From Couchioplanes caeruleus (GTDB lineage Bacteria; Actinomycetota; Actinomycetes; Mycobacteriales; Micromonosporaceae): DNA of 64,000 bases. The notes beneath the pieces were generated by a model. It ran no database searches. It saw only the letters and a list, made by a program, of their open reading frames with translations, and was not told the DNA's origin. The DNA lies in the NCBI RefSeq assembly GCF_023499255.1, contig NZ_CP092183.1:6258501-6322500 (forward strand), written 5' to 3'. Below, piece after piece: positions 45,695 through 57,391 of this stretch (positions are counted from its first letter, which is position 1; every line of letters begins with the position of its first letter). Both the position numbers and the translations under genes were made by a program.

Positions 45695-46885
45695 ATGGCC
45701 GTCCTCGCCCCCGCCGGGCCCGGAACCCGGGCCCGGCGCGCCCGCATCGCCGTCGCCGCCGTCTTCCTCACCAACGGCGCCCTGTTCGCCAACCTCGTGC
45801 CGCGCTACCCCGAGGTGAAGGAAAGCCTCGACCTCAGCAACGCCCTGCTCGGCACGGCCCTCGCGGCGGGCCCGCTCGGCGCGCTCACCGGCGGCCTGTT
45901 CGCCTCCGCGGTGATCCGCCGCATCCGCTCGGCCCGCGCCGGCGCGTTCGGCATCCCGCTGATCGCGCTCGGCTTCCTGCTGGTCGCCGTCGTCCCGTCC
46001 TGGTGGGCGCTCGCGGCGGTCCTGCTGATCGCCGGTGCGGCCGACGCGATCGTCGACGTCGCCCAGAACGCCCACGGCCTGCGCGTCCAACGCCTGTACG
46101 GCCGCTCCATCGTCAACTCGTTCCACGGCGTCTGGAGCATCGGGGCGGTCCTCGGCGGCCTCATGGGCGCGGCGGCGGCCGGCCTGGGCATCCCGCTCCT
46201 GGTCCACCTCGGCGTCGCCGGGGTGGTGTTCAGCGTGGTGGCGCTGGTCGCGTACCGCTTCATGCTGCCCGGCCCGGACGACACCGAACGCGAACCGGCC
46301 CCGCCGGCACCCCGCGCGTTCCCCACGGCCGCGGTGTGGATGCTCGCGGCGCTCGGCGGCCTCGCCCTCTTCGGCTCCCTGGTCGAGGACGCCGGCGCTT
46401 CGTGGGGCGCGCTGTTCCTCACCGAAGACCTGGGCGCGACCGCGGCGACCGCGGGCCTCGCCTTCGTGGCCCTCCAGGCCGCGATGACCGTGGGACGCCT
46501 CCTCGGCGACCGTGCGGTGGACCGCTTCGGCCAGCGTACGGTCACCCGCCTCGGCGGCGCCGTGGCCGCGGCCGGCATGGGCGTCGCCCTCGCCTTCCCC
46601 TCGGTCGGTACGGCCCTCGCCGGCTTCGCCCTGGCCGGTCTGGGCACGGCAACCCTGGTCCCGGCCGCGATGCACACCGCCGACGAGCTGCCCGGCCTGC
46701 CGCCGGGCGCGGGCCTGACGATCGTCAGCTGGGTGCTGCGGGTGGGCTTCCTGGCGTCACCGCCGGTGGTCGGGCTGGTGGCGGACCACAGCAGCCTGCG
46801 GGTGGGGCTGCTCAGCGTCGTGATCGCCGGGGTGGGGACGCTCATCCTGGGCCGGGTCCTGCTGAACCGCCCGGCGCCGCACTAG
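45695..46885 (+). CDS. MFS transporter, probable sugar/glycoside or efflux permease
   Basis: 396 residues with about 12 membrane helices. The MFS loop motif GLFASAVIRRIRSARA is between helices 2 and 3, and RLLGDRAVDRFGQRTVTRLGG is its counterpart in the second half. VDVAQNAHGLRVQRLYGRSI and NSFHGVWSIGAVLGG resemble the fucose/glucose permease-like clade. It lies 2 nt after the GH3 gene and so is co-transcribed; uptake of the glycoside hydrolysed by GH3 is the simplest role. Confidence 0.88.
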   Translation: MAVLAPAGPGTRARRARIAVAAVFLTNGALFANLVPRYPEVKESLDLSNALLGTALAAGPLGALTGGLFASAVIRRIRSARAGAFGIPLIALGFLLVAVVPSWWALAAVLLIAGAADAIVDVAQNAHGLRVQRLYGRSIVNSFHGVWSIGAVLGGLMGAAAAGLGIPLLVHLGVAGVVFSVVALVAYRFMLPGPDDTEREPAPPAPRAFPTAAVWMLAALGGLALFGSLVEDAGASWGALFLTEDLGATAATAGLAFVALQAAMTVGRLLGDRAVDRFGQRTVTRLGGAVAAAGMGVALAFPSVGTALAGFALAGLGTATLVPAAMHTADELPGLPPGAGLTIVSWVLRVGFLASPPVVGLVADHSSLRVGLLSVVIAGVGTLILGRVLLNRPAPH

Positions 46886-46926
46886 CTGCGGGGCGCATCG
46901 GCCGCAGCCACGCCGGCTGTCCCCAT

Positions 46927-46961
46927 CCGCGCGACCGCGCCGGCTGAGCCCGGTCGCGCGG
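46927..46961. terminator. Hairpin between convergent MFS and whiA genes
   Basis: CCGCGCGACCG (46927-46937) pairs perfectly with CGGTCGCGCGG (46951-46961), 11 bp with a 13-nt loop. No U-tract. The 198-bp region contains other GCGCGGCCG inverted runs. Confidence 0.65.
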
Positions 46962-47083
46962 CCGCGCGGGCTGCGCTTGTCAGCGCGGCCGGCCGCGCTG
47001 CTTTCCGCGCGTTGCCGCTGCTGGCCGGCGTTCCTCAGCCCAGGGCCGCGTTCGTCGCCGTGGCCGCTCGTCCTCGCGGCCGG

Positions 47084-48064
47084 TCAGCAGGCCATCATCT
47101 CCGGGGTGACCGCGGCCTCCGTGTCCGGGATGCCGAGGTCGCGGGCCCGCTTGTCGGCCAGCGCCAGCAGCCGCCGGATCCGGCCGGCGATCGCGTCCTT
47201 GGTCAGCGGCGGGTCGGCGAGCGCGCCGAGTTCCTCCAGGCTGGCCTGCCGGTGCTCGAGGCGCAGCTGGCCCGCCGACGTCAGGTGGTTGGGCGCCTCG
47301 TCCGCGAGGATCTCCAGCGCGCGGGTCACCCGGGCCGCCGCCGCCACGGCCGCGCGGGCGGACCGGCGCAGGTTGGCGTCGTCGAAGTTCGCGAGGCGGT
47401 TGGCGGTCGCGCGGACCTCCCGGCGTACCCGGCGCTCCTCCCAGGCGAGCACGCTCGCGTGCGCGCCGATGCGGGTGAGCAGCGCGGCGATCGCGTCCCC
47501 GTCCTTGATCACGACGCGGTCGACGCCGCGCACCTCCCGCTCCTTGGCGGTGATGCCGATGCGCCGGGCGGCGCCGCGCAGCGCCAGCGCGGCCTCCGGG
47601 CCCGGGCAGGTGATCTCCAGCGCGCTGGAGCGGCCCGGCTCGGTGAGCGAGCCGTGCGCCATGAACGCACCCCGCCACGCGGCGACGGCGCAGCAGACGT
47701 TGGCGGAGACCACGTGCGGGGGCAGGCCGCGGACGGGACGGCCCCGGACGTCGAGCAGGCCGGTCTGCCGGGCGAGCGCCTCCCCGTCCTTGACGATGCG
47801 GACGATGTAGTGGCTGCCCTTGCGCAGGCCACCGGAGGCGAGCACGTGGACCTCGCTGGGGTACCCGTACACGTCGGCGATCTCCCGGCGCAGCCGCCGC
47901 GCCACCGCGCCGGTGTCCAGCTCGGCCTCGACGACCACCCGGCCGGAGACGATGTGCAGGCCGCCGGCGAAGCGCAGCAGGGCGGCCATCTCCGCGCGGC
48001 GGCAGCACGGCTTGGGTACGTCGACCCGGCTCAGCTCATCCTTGACCGCTGCCGTCATCGCCAT
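47084..48064 (-). CDS. whiA: Sporulation/cell-division regulator WhiA
   Basis: 326 residues; ATG 48064 after GAGGTGA. N-terminal domain related to LAGLIDADG endonucleases without the catalytic acids ([40 protein letters not shown]), and a C-terminal HTH ([32 protein letters not shown]). In Streptomyces WhiA works with WhiB to start sporulation septation. The upstream neighbour yvcK is the usual one, though separated by 210 nt. Confidence 0.97.
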   Translation of the reverse strand: MAMTAAVKDELSRVDVPKPCCRRAEMAALLRFAGGLHIVSGRVVVEAELDTGAVARRLRREIADVYGYPSEVHVLASGGLRKGSHYIVRIVKDGEALARQTGLLDVRGRPVRGLPPHVVSANVCCAVAAWRGAFMAHGSLTEPGRSSALEITCPGPEAALALRGAARRIGITAKEREVRGVDRVVIKDGDAIAALLTRIGAHASVLAWEERRVRREVRATANRLANFDDANLRRSARAAVAAAARVTRALEILADEAPNHLTSAGQLRLEHRQASLEELGALADPPLTKDAIAGRIRRLLALADKRARDLGIPDTEAAVTPEMMAC

Positions 48065-48274
48065 CTCGAAGTCACCTCATGCTTTGTTACGCGGTCTCTG
48101 TGCTCTGTCGTGCTGTGCTGCCGGCCGCCCCGGCGCATGGCCAAGGTGGCGGCCCGGGCCGGTCGGCAGCGCCTCCGCCCACCGTGTTCAGCCGGCGTCG
48201 TCCCGTGTGGGTGGTGCTTTTCAGTTGTCACCGCGGTCGGCGCTGTCCGGGTGGTTCACGCTCATGTCAGTTGC

Positions 48275-49612
48275 TTAACGATCGGAGCCCAGGACGGGCA
48301 CCAGCGCGGCGCCCAACGACTCAGGATCATGCCTGGGGCTGCCGTCCGCAACGGCCAAAGGGGCAAGGACCAGGCGCGCGCCGAGCGCCTCCGCGGCCCG
48401 GTGCACCGGGTCCGGCTCGCCCACCCATTTCGCGTCGGCGAGCACGGTGTCGACGTGCAGCTGCGGCAGGTACCAGTGCAGCGCCGCCAGGTGGTCAGCC
48501 ACGGAAAGCCCCAGCGTCTCGGTGTCCGCGGCCAGGTTCAGGGTCACCAGCCGGCGCGCCGGGCTCGCGACGATGGCGGCGGCCAGCTCGGGCACCAGCA
48601 GGTGCGGCAGCACGCTCGTGTACCAGCTGCCCGGCCCGAAGATCAGCCAGTCGGCGTCACCGATCGCGTCCAGCGCGGCGGGGCAGGCGGGCGGCGAGGC
48701 GGGCACGATCCGTACGGCCTCGACGTGCCCGCCGGCGACGGCGACGGCGTGCTGCCCCCGTACGGTGACAACCTCGCCGGGCCGAGCCGGATCGCCCCCG
48801 CGCACGTCGGCCTCGATTCCGACGGCATGGCACGCCATGGGCAGCACCTGCCCGCGCGCGCCCACCATCGCCGCGGCGTGCCGCAGGGCGTCGACCGGAT
48901 CGTCCATGAGCTCCAGCAGCCCGAGCAGCAGCAGGTTTCCCACGGCGTGGCCGGCGAGCGGATCGTGCTTGCCGCCGAGCGCGGCGACCCGCCGGTCGAC
49001 ACTCCCCCAGCCGGACTTGCCGCCGGCCCCCGCTTCCGAGCCCTCCACCGGACCCGCTGCGGCTGTTGTGGGGCCGGCCGGACCCGCTGCACCTGCCGAG
49101 CCCTCGACGGGACCCGCTGCTTCTGCCGAGCCGCCGGTCGGATCCGCTGCGGTTGCCGAGCGGCCACCGGGCCCACTCGCCTCGTCCTGCGCGTGGGCGG
49201 CAGCGCGCCGGTCCGGGTTGCCGACCGGCGCGAACCGGTGCTGCATCAGCCGGACCATGACCTGGTGCGCGGGCTCCTCGTCGGCCAGCGCCGTGAGCGC
49301 CATCCGCAGGTCGCCCGGGGGCAACTGGGCGTCCCGCTCGGCGCGCAGCCGACCGCTGGAGCCGCCGTTGTCGCCGACCGTCACCACCGCGGTGATGTCG
49401 AGGTCCAGCTTCGGCTCGCAGTGCCGCAACGCGCGCAGCGAGGCCGCGAGCCCGTGCCCGCCACCGAACGCGACGACCTTGATCGGCTGCCGCCCGTCCG
49501 GCCTTGCCGCTGCTCCCCGGCCCTGCGGACCCCGGTCACCGCGGGCCGGAACCTCGCCCCGCTGGTTCTGCCGGTCCGCGTCCCCGGGCGGGTCGGCTTG
49601 CGCCGGCGTCAC
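48275..49612 (-). CDS. yvcK: YvcK/CofD-like protein (gluconeogenesis factor) with a large low-complexity insertion
   Basis: 445 residues against about 320-340 for the family. A 43-residue leader precedes the core KVVAFGGGHGLAASLRAL (45-62), TVGDNGGSSGRLR and PPGDLRMALTALAD. Residues about 131-205 are an insertion rich in Ala/Gly/Pro with repeated AAGPVEGSA-type units, after which the core resumes with VGNLLLLGLLELM and WLIFGPGSWYTSVLPHLLV. YvcK binds UDP-sugars and is linked to cell-wall precursor supply. The start overlaps the rapZ stop (ATGA 49609-49612). Confidence 0.93.
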   Translation of the reverse strand: MTPAQADPPGDADRQNQRGEVPARGDRGPQGRGAAARPDGRQPIKVVAFGGGHGLAASLRALRHCEPKLDLDITAVVTVGDNGGSSGRLRAERDAQLPPGDLRMALTALADEEPAHQVMVRLMQHRFAPVGNPDRRAAAHAQDEASGPGGRSATAADPTGGSAEAAGPVEGSAGAAGPAGPTTAAAGPVEGSEAGAGGKSGWGSVDRRVAALGGKHDPLAGHAVGNLLLLGLLELMDDPVDALRHAAAMVGARGQVLPMACHAVGIEADVRGGDPARPGEVVTVRGQHAVAVAGGHVEAVRIVPASPPACPAALDAIGDADWLIFGPGSWYTSVLPHLLVPELAAAIVASPARRLVTLNLAADTETLGLSVADHLAALHWYLPQLHVDTVLADAKWVGEPDPVHRAAEALGARLVLAPLAVADGSPRHDPESLGAALVPVLGSDR

Positions 49613-50517
49613 TCCCGCCCCAGGTCGCGGTGGGAGGAGTGGGCGGACAGGCGGATGTCGCGGAGGCGGGCGGTCAGTTCCTCGGCGATCGCCACGCTGC
49701 GGTGCTTGCCGCCCGTACAGCCGACCGCCACCGTGAGGTAGCGCTTGCCCTCGCGCTCGAAGCCGGGCGCGGTCGCCGAGATGAGCTCCGCGTACGTGCC
49801 GACGAAGTCGCTCGCGCCCTCCTGCCCGAGCACGTACGTGCTGACGCCCTCCTCGAGGCCCGTGTGCTCGCGCAGCTCCGGCACCCAGAACGGGTTGGGC
49901 AGGAACCGGGCGTCCAGCACGTAGTCGGCGTCGGGCGGCAGGCCGTACTTGAAGCCGAAGGAGAGCACGGTGATCCGCAGCTTGCGGGCGTCCTCGCCGC
50001 CGAACAGCTCCTCGACGCGGCGGCGCAGCTGGTTCACGTTCAGGTGGCTGGTGTCGATGATCACGTCCGCCTGCTCGCGCGCCTCCTCGAGGAGTTTGCG
50101 CTCGGCGGCGATCCCGTCCGCGAGGCGGCCGTCACCCTGCAGCGGGTGCGAGCGGCGTACGGACTCGAAGCGCCGGATCAGCACCTCGTCGTCCGCGTCG
50201 ACGAAGACCACGCGCGGCGAGAAGCCACGGTCCTTGAGGGCGCGGACGGCGCCGGCCAGGTCGGTGGAGAAGGCCCGGCTGCGCACGTCCAGCACCATGG
50301 CCGTACGCCGGGCAGCCCCGCCGGCCTCGAACGCGAGCTGGGCCATGTCCAGCATCAGCGCCTGGGGCAGGTTGTCGACGACGTAGAAGCCGACGTTCTC
50401 CAAGGCCCGGGCGACCGTGCTGCGGCCACCACCGGACACCCCGGTCACCACCACGAGGTCGGTCTGGGCCTCGTCGGGCGACGGCTCCGGAGCGAACTCC
50501 GGCATCGACTCGGTCAC
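49609..50517 (-). CDS. rapZ: RapZ/YvcJ-family RNase adapter-like ATPase
   Basis: 302 residues from GTG 50517, chosen because AGGAGG lies 5 nt upstream; an in-frame start at 50562 lacks a site. Walker A is GVSGGGRST (26-34) with Arg for the usual Lys, normal in actinobacterial members. VVDNLPQALM, FVDADDEVLIRRFESVRRSH and the C-terminal YLTVAVGCTGGKHRSVAIAE follow. In Enterobacteria RapZ controls glucosamine-6-phosphate synthase through a small RNA; in actinobacteria the role is unclear. Coupled to yvcK. Confidence 0.95.
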   Translation of the reverse strand: MTESMPEFAPEPSPDEAQTDLVVVTGVSGGGRSTVARALENVGFYVVDNLPQALMLDMAQLAFEAGGAARRTAMVLDVRSRAFSTDLAGAVRALKDRGFSPRVVFVDADDEVLIRRFESVRRSHPLQGDGRLADGIAAERKLLEEAREQADVIIDTSHLNVNQLRRRVEELFGGEDARKLRITVLSFGFKYGLPPDADYVLDARFLPNPFWVPELREHTGLEEGVSTYVLGQEGASDFVGTYAELISATAPGFEREGKRYLTVAVGCTGGKHRSVAIAEELTARLRDIRLSAHSSHRDLGRE

Positions 50518-50738
50518 GCACTCCTCCTGCACCGCACAGCTCCACCCGGTCCGGGCGGACACGCCATCCTAGGCCGACCCGCCCACCGGATCCCGCCGGA
50601 CGCCGTGTCCGGTAACCGATCAATCCGATCGGGCGCACCCCTTCGCCCGCCAGAGGGAACGGCCGGACCGCACACCCCTATTCCGCCGGTTGACCCTGCT
50701 CACCGGCCGTGTCCGGGCCGTCTCACCCCGCATGCCCC

Positions 50739-53189
50739 TCACCCGGCCCCGTCCACAGCCCGGTCCGCCTCACCCGTGGCCTGTCCCGCCTCGCTCGCAG
50801 GACCAGCCGCTCCGACTACGCTGTCGTCACCCACATCCCCTGGCCCGCCGGTCGCACGCGCGGGATCAGCGGCCACCGCCGCGGAATCGCCGACCACACC
50901 CGCCGGCTCGGGTGCCGCACCCGTCGCGTCGCCGGTGTCGTCGTCCGAGTCGGCCGCGCGGGGCCGGGCCACCCGAGACCGGTTCGCCCCCGCCTTCGTA
51001 CGGCCCGCGCCACCACGCGGCACCGCTGCGGGACCGTCGCCCTCCCCCGGGCCGGCGTCCTTGGCCGACTCCTTCTCCGGGGCCAGCGCCGCCAGCACCG
51101 CCTCGGCCGTACGCCGCCCGACCCCCGGCACCTCGGTGATCTCCTCCGGGCTCGCCTGGGCCAGGCGCTTGAGCGAGCCGAAGTGCCGCAGCAACGCCTT
51201 GCGCCGCGTCTCACCCAGGCCGGGAACGTTGTCCAATGCGGACGCGGTCATCCGCTTGGAACGCCGCTGGCGGTGGAACGTGATCGCGAACCGGTGCGCC
51301 TCGTCGCGAACGCGCTGCAGCAGATACAGCGCTTCGGAGGTGCGGGGCAGGATCACCGGGAAGTCCTCGCCGGGCAGCCACACCTCCTCGAGGCGCTTCG
51401 CCAGCCCGCACAGCGCGACGTCGGTGATGCCGAGGTCGGACAGGACCGCGGCGACGGCGTTGACCTGCGGCTGGCCGCCGTCGACGACGACCAGCTGCGG
51501 CGGGTACGCGAACCGGCGCGGCCGGCCGGTCAACGGGTCGATGCCCGGCAGGTCGTTGACGGCCGGCTCACCGGTGACCCCCGACCCGCCCGAGACTCCC
51601 GACTCAGCGACGACGGCTGGGACACCGTCCGCTCCCGCGAGCGCGGCGGAGGTGGAAGCGGAAGTGGGAGCGGCTCCGGCGGCCGGCACGGCGGGATCGA
51701 CCAGCCCGGCGTCGGACGGCACCTCGGCATCCGCCGCCAACTCCTCGGCGGTCGGCTCCTCCTCGACGGGCTCGTCCGCGGCGTGGGCGCGGTAGCGGGC
51801 GAACCGGCGCCGCATCACCTCGCTCATCGCGGCGAGGTCGTCGGTGCCGCTGCCGTCCGGGTTGCCGCGGACGGCGAAGCGGCGGTACTCGCTCTTGCGC
51901 GCCAGGCCGTCCTCGAAGACCACCATGCTGGCGACCACGTCGGTGCCCTGGATCTGCGAGACGTCGAAGCATTCGATGCGCAGCGGCGCCGTGTCCATGC
52001 CGAGCGCCTCGGCGATCTCGTCGAGGGCCTTGCTGCGCGTGGTGAGGTCACCGGCGCGGCGCAGCTTGTGGCGGGCCAGCGACTCGCCCGCGTTGCGCGC
52101 CACCGTCTCGAGCAAGGAACGTTTGTCGCCACGCTGGGGCACGCGCAGGCTCACGCGGCTGCCGCGGCGGTCGGAGAGCCAGTTCTCGAGGGCGGCGGCG
52201 TCCGGCGGCAGGGCCGGCACGAGGAGCTCCTTGGGGACGTGGCCCTCGCCGTGCTCGTCGCCGTACACCTGGGTGCAGAAGTGGTGGACCAGGTCGCCGG
52301 TGGTGAGGTCCTCGACCTTCTCCACCACCCAGCCGCGCTGGCCGCGGACGCGGCCGTCGCGGACGTGGAAGACCTGCACCGCGGCCTCGAGCGGGTCCTC
52401 GGCGAAGGCGACGACGTCCGCGTCGGTGCCGTCGCCGAGCACGACGGTCTGCTTCTCCATCGCCCGGCGCAGCGCGGCGATGTCGTCGCGCAGCCGGGCC
52501 GCCTTCTCGAACTCCAGCTGCTCGGACGCGTCGAGCATGTCGCGCTCGAGCCGTTTGACGAACGCGTCCGTGCGGCCGGCCATGAAGTCACAGAAGTCGT
52601 CGACGATCGCGCGGTGCTCCTCGGCGGTGACCGAGCCCACGCACGGCGCGGAACACTTGCCGATGTAGCCGAGCAGGCACGGGCGCCCGATCTGGCCGGC
52701 CCGCTTGAACACACCGGCCGAACACGTGCGCGCCGGGAACACCCGCAGCAGCAGATCGAGCGTCTCCCGGATCGCCCAGGCATGACTGTACGGCCCGAAG
52801 TAGCGCACACCCTTGCGCTTCGCGCCCCGCATGACCTGCAGCCGCGGGAACTCCTCGTTGAGGGTCACGGCGAGGAACGGGTACGACTTGTCGTCGCGGT
52901 ACTTGACGTTGAACCGCGGATCGAACTCCTTGATCCACAGGAACTCGAGCTGCAGCGCCTCGACCTCGCTGCTCACCGTGACCCAGTCGACGCCGGCCGC
53001 GGTGGTGACCATCTGCTGCGTGCGCGGGTGCAGGCCCCACGTGTCGGCGAAGTAGGAATTCAGCCGGTTGCGCAGGCTCTTGGCCTTGCCGACGTAGATG
53101 ACGCGGCCGGTCGGGTCGCGGAAGCGGTAGACACCGGGGGCGTCCGGAATGGTCCCGGGCGCCGGTCGGTAGCTGGACGGGTCAGGCAC
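50739..53189 (-). CDS. uvrC: Excinuclease ABC subunit C with extra disordered insertions
   Basis: 816 residues against about 610-680 usually. The GIY-YIG nuclease is at 15-95 ([20 protein letters not shown]), the UVR motif at about 205-240 ([20 protein letters not shown]), the RNase H-like nuclease starts near 400 ([12 protein letters not shown]), and tandem HhH motifs at about 650-705 ([20 protein letters not shown]). An Ala/Glu/Pro/Ser-rich insertion of about 75 residues (about 473-548) interrupts the second nuclease domain before [15 protein letters not shown]. The last about 105 residues form an acidic, Ala/Gly-rich tail. UvrC makes both incisions in nucleotide excision repair. Confidence 0.95.
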   Translation of the reverse strand: MPDPSSYRPAPGTIPDAPGVYRFRDPTGRVIYVGKAKSLRNRLNSYFADTWGLHPRTQQMVTTAAGVDWVTVSSEVEALQLEFLWIKEFDPRFNVKYRDDKSYPFLAVTLNEEFPRLQVMRGAKRKGVRYFGPYSHAWAIRETLDLLLRVFPARTCSAGVFKRAGQIGRPCLLGYIGKCSAPCVGSVTAEEHRAIVDDFCDFMAGRTDAFVKRLERDMLDASEQLEFEKAARLRDDIAALRRAMEKQTVVLGDGTDADVVAFAEDPLEAAVQVFHVRDGRVRGQRGWVVEKVEDLTTGDLVHHFCTQVYGDEHGEGHVPKELLVPALPPDAAALENWLSDRRGSRVSLRVPQRGDKRSLLETVARNAGESLARHKLRRAGDLTTRSKALDEIAEALGMDTAPLRIECFDVSQIQGTDVVASMVVFEDGLARKSEYRRFAVRGNPDGSGTDDLAAMSEVMRRRFARYRAHAADEPVEEEPTAEELAADAEVPSDAGLVDPAVPAAGAAPTSASTSAALAGADGVPAVVAESGVSGGSGVTGEPAVNDLPGIDPLTGRPRRFAYPPQLVVVDGGQPQVNAVAAVLSDLGITDVALCGLAKRLEEVWLPGEDFPVILPRTSEALYLLQRVRDEAHRFAITFHRQRRSKRMTASALDNVPGLGETRRKALLRHFGSLKRLAQASPEEITEVPGVGRRTAEAVLAALAPEKESAKDAGPGEGDGPAAVPRGGAGRTKAGANRSRVARPRAADSDDDTGDATGAAPEPAGVVGDSAAVAADPARATGGPGDVGDDSVVGAAGPASEAGQATGEADRAVDGAG

Positions 53190-53405
53190 GATTCCACCCT
53201 AGTGCGGACCCCTGACATGATTACCCGACCGGAGGTCCGTTGCCGCCGCCACGGCGTCGGGCCTCCGGCCGGGACGTACAGGGACCGGCCGGTGCCGGCA
53301 GGGGTGTGGCGGCCGTGGCTGAAGGGCCACGGTGGCCACCACCGGCCGGTCCCCCGCTACTGACCCGCCCGGCCGATCACGGCGACGCCGCAACCGGCAG
53401 GGGGC

Positions 53406-53975
53406 CTAAGCGGCGACGATGTTGTCGCCGTCCACCTTGACCTGCGTCTCGGGCAGCGCCTTCTTCGCCGGGCCGCCGGTCGGGGCACCGTCCTCGATGG
53501 AGAACGTGCTGTTGTGGCAGGGGCAGGTGATGACACCGCCGTCGACCTTGCTGACCGGGCAGCCCTGGTGCGTACAGATCTTGCTGAACGCCTTGTAGGT
53601 GCCCTTCTGCGGCTGGGTGATGACGTAGTCGCCCTTGATCACGCCACCGCCCTCCGGCACGTCCGCGGCCGCGACGAGGGTCTTCCCGCCGCCGGACGAG
53701 CCCTTGCCGGTCGAGCCCTTGCCGGTCGAGCCGCTGCCACCCGCGTCGGCGCCGGCGCTGCCCGCGGGGGCGGGGTTGTTGGTGAAGTCGCCGCCGTTGG
53801 CGCCGTTGGTGCCGCTGGTGCTGGTGTCCGTACCGCAAGCGGCGAGAAGGCACCCGGCACCGAGCGCCCCGGCCCCTGCGAGCACGACGCGCCGCGTGGC
53901 GACCGTGCCCGTGGCGGCGGCCGGCTCGTCGGCGCCCGTGATCTCGGCGTCAGGCCTCGTCTGCACGTCAGTCAT
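53406..53975 (-). CDS. Rieske [2Fe-2S] lipoprotein/secreted protein
   Basis: 189 residues from ATG 53975; a GTG seven codons earlier is possible. The N-terminus has a Tat-like TRRVVLAGAGALGAGCLLAAC stretch ending in a lipobox (LLAAC), so the protein is probably exported folded and lipid-anchored. A Gly/Ser/Thr-rich linker with repeated GSTGKGS follows, then a Rieske domain with CTHQGC and CPCHNSTF (two Cys-His pairs plus the extra disulfide Cys). It probably transfers electrons at the outer membrane face; its partner is not encoded here. The gene sits between uvrC and uvrA, a common actinobacterial arrangement. Confidence 0.9.
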   Translation of the reverse strand: MTDVQTRPDAEITGADEPAAATGTVATRRVVLAGAGALGAGCLLAACGTDTSTSGTNGANGGDFTNNPAPAGSAGADAGGSGSTGKGSTGKGSSGGGKTLVAAADVPEGGGVIKGDYVITQPQKGTYKAFSKICTHQGCPVSKVDGGVITCPCHNSTFSIEDGAPTGGPAKKALPETQVKVDGDNIVAA

Positions 53976-54320
53976 CTGTTCGCCAAACCCTTCCACGTGC
54001 CCTGTCCGCGCGCTTGCGTCACGCGGCGTTGCTTGTACATACGCGCGGCCCTCGGATGTGGTTCATGGGCGCAGGAGGAAATTATCGGCTCGGAACTGCC
54101 GATTTGCGGCATCTCCGAGGGCCGGGGGTCAGATCCCGGCGCGTTTTCGCAGCACAGAAGCCGACTGAAGCGGTAGCTGTGGGTTACCTGTGACTTCAAG
54201 TTTCCCACCGGAGCAGAGCCCGCGAAGATCCACGGCCCGGCGACGGGCCGCAACCGACCCACCACCGCCGCCGCCGCCGGCCGACACCCTGGGACCCTTG
54301 GGACCCTGGGACCCCGCCGG
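53976..54320. other. 345-bp region between the Rieske gene and uvrA, no gene seen
   Basis: It contains the Rieske promoter, with less GC-rich segments around 54070-54100 (GGAGGAAATTATCGGCTCGG) and 54170-54215. I found no tRNA-like fold or credible reading frame; GGTCAGATCCCGG near 54128 resembles a T-loop, but no acceptor stem surrounds it. Confidence 0.5.
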
Positions 54321-57278
<2,958 letters not shown>

Positions 57279-57391
57279 AGCCAGCCACTCCGTTTGAGGT
57301 CTAGGACAACAGGCGCCGCCACCCTAGCCGCGGGGTACGACAAGTTTGGGGGCGTCGAGGAACAGCGTCCCGGTGGGCGCGGTCATTCCCG

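Noticed and set aside
54120..54145. T-loop-like GGTCAGATCCCGG suggesting a tRNA
   Set aside because: No acceptor or anticodon stem can be formed around it, and the conserved TTC of the T-loop is missing.
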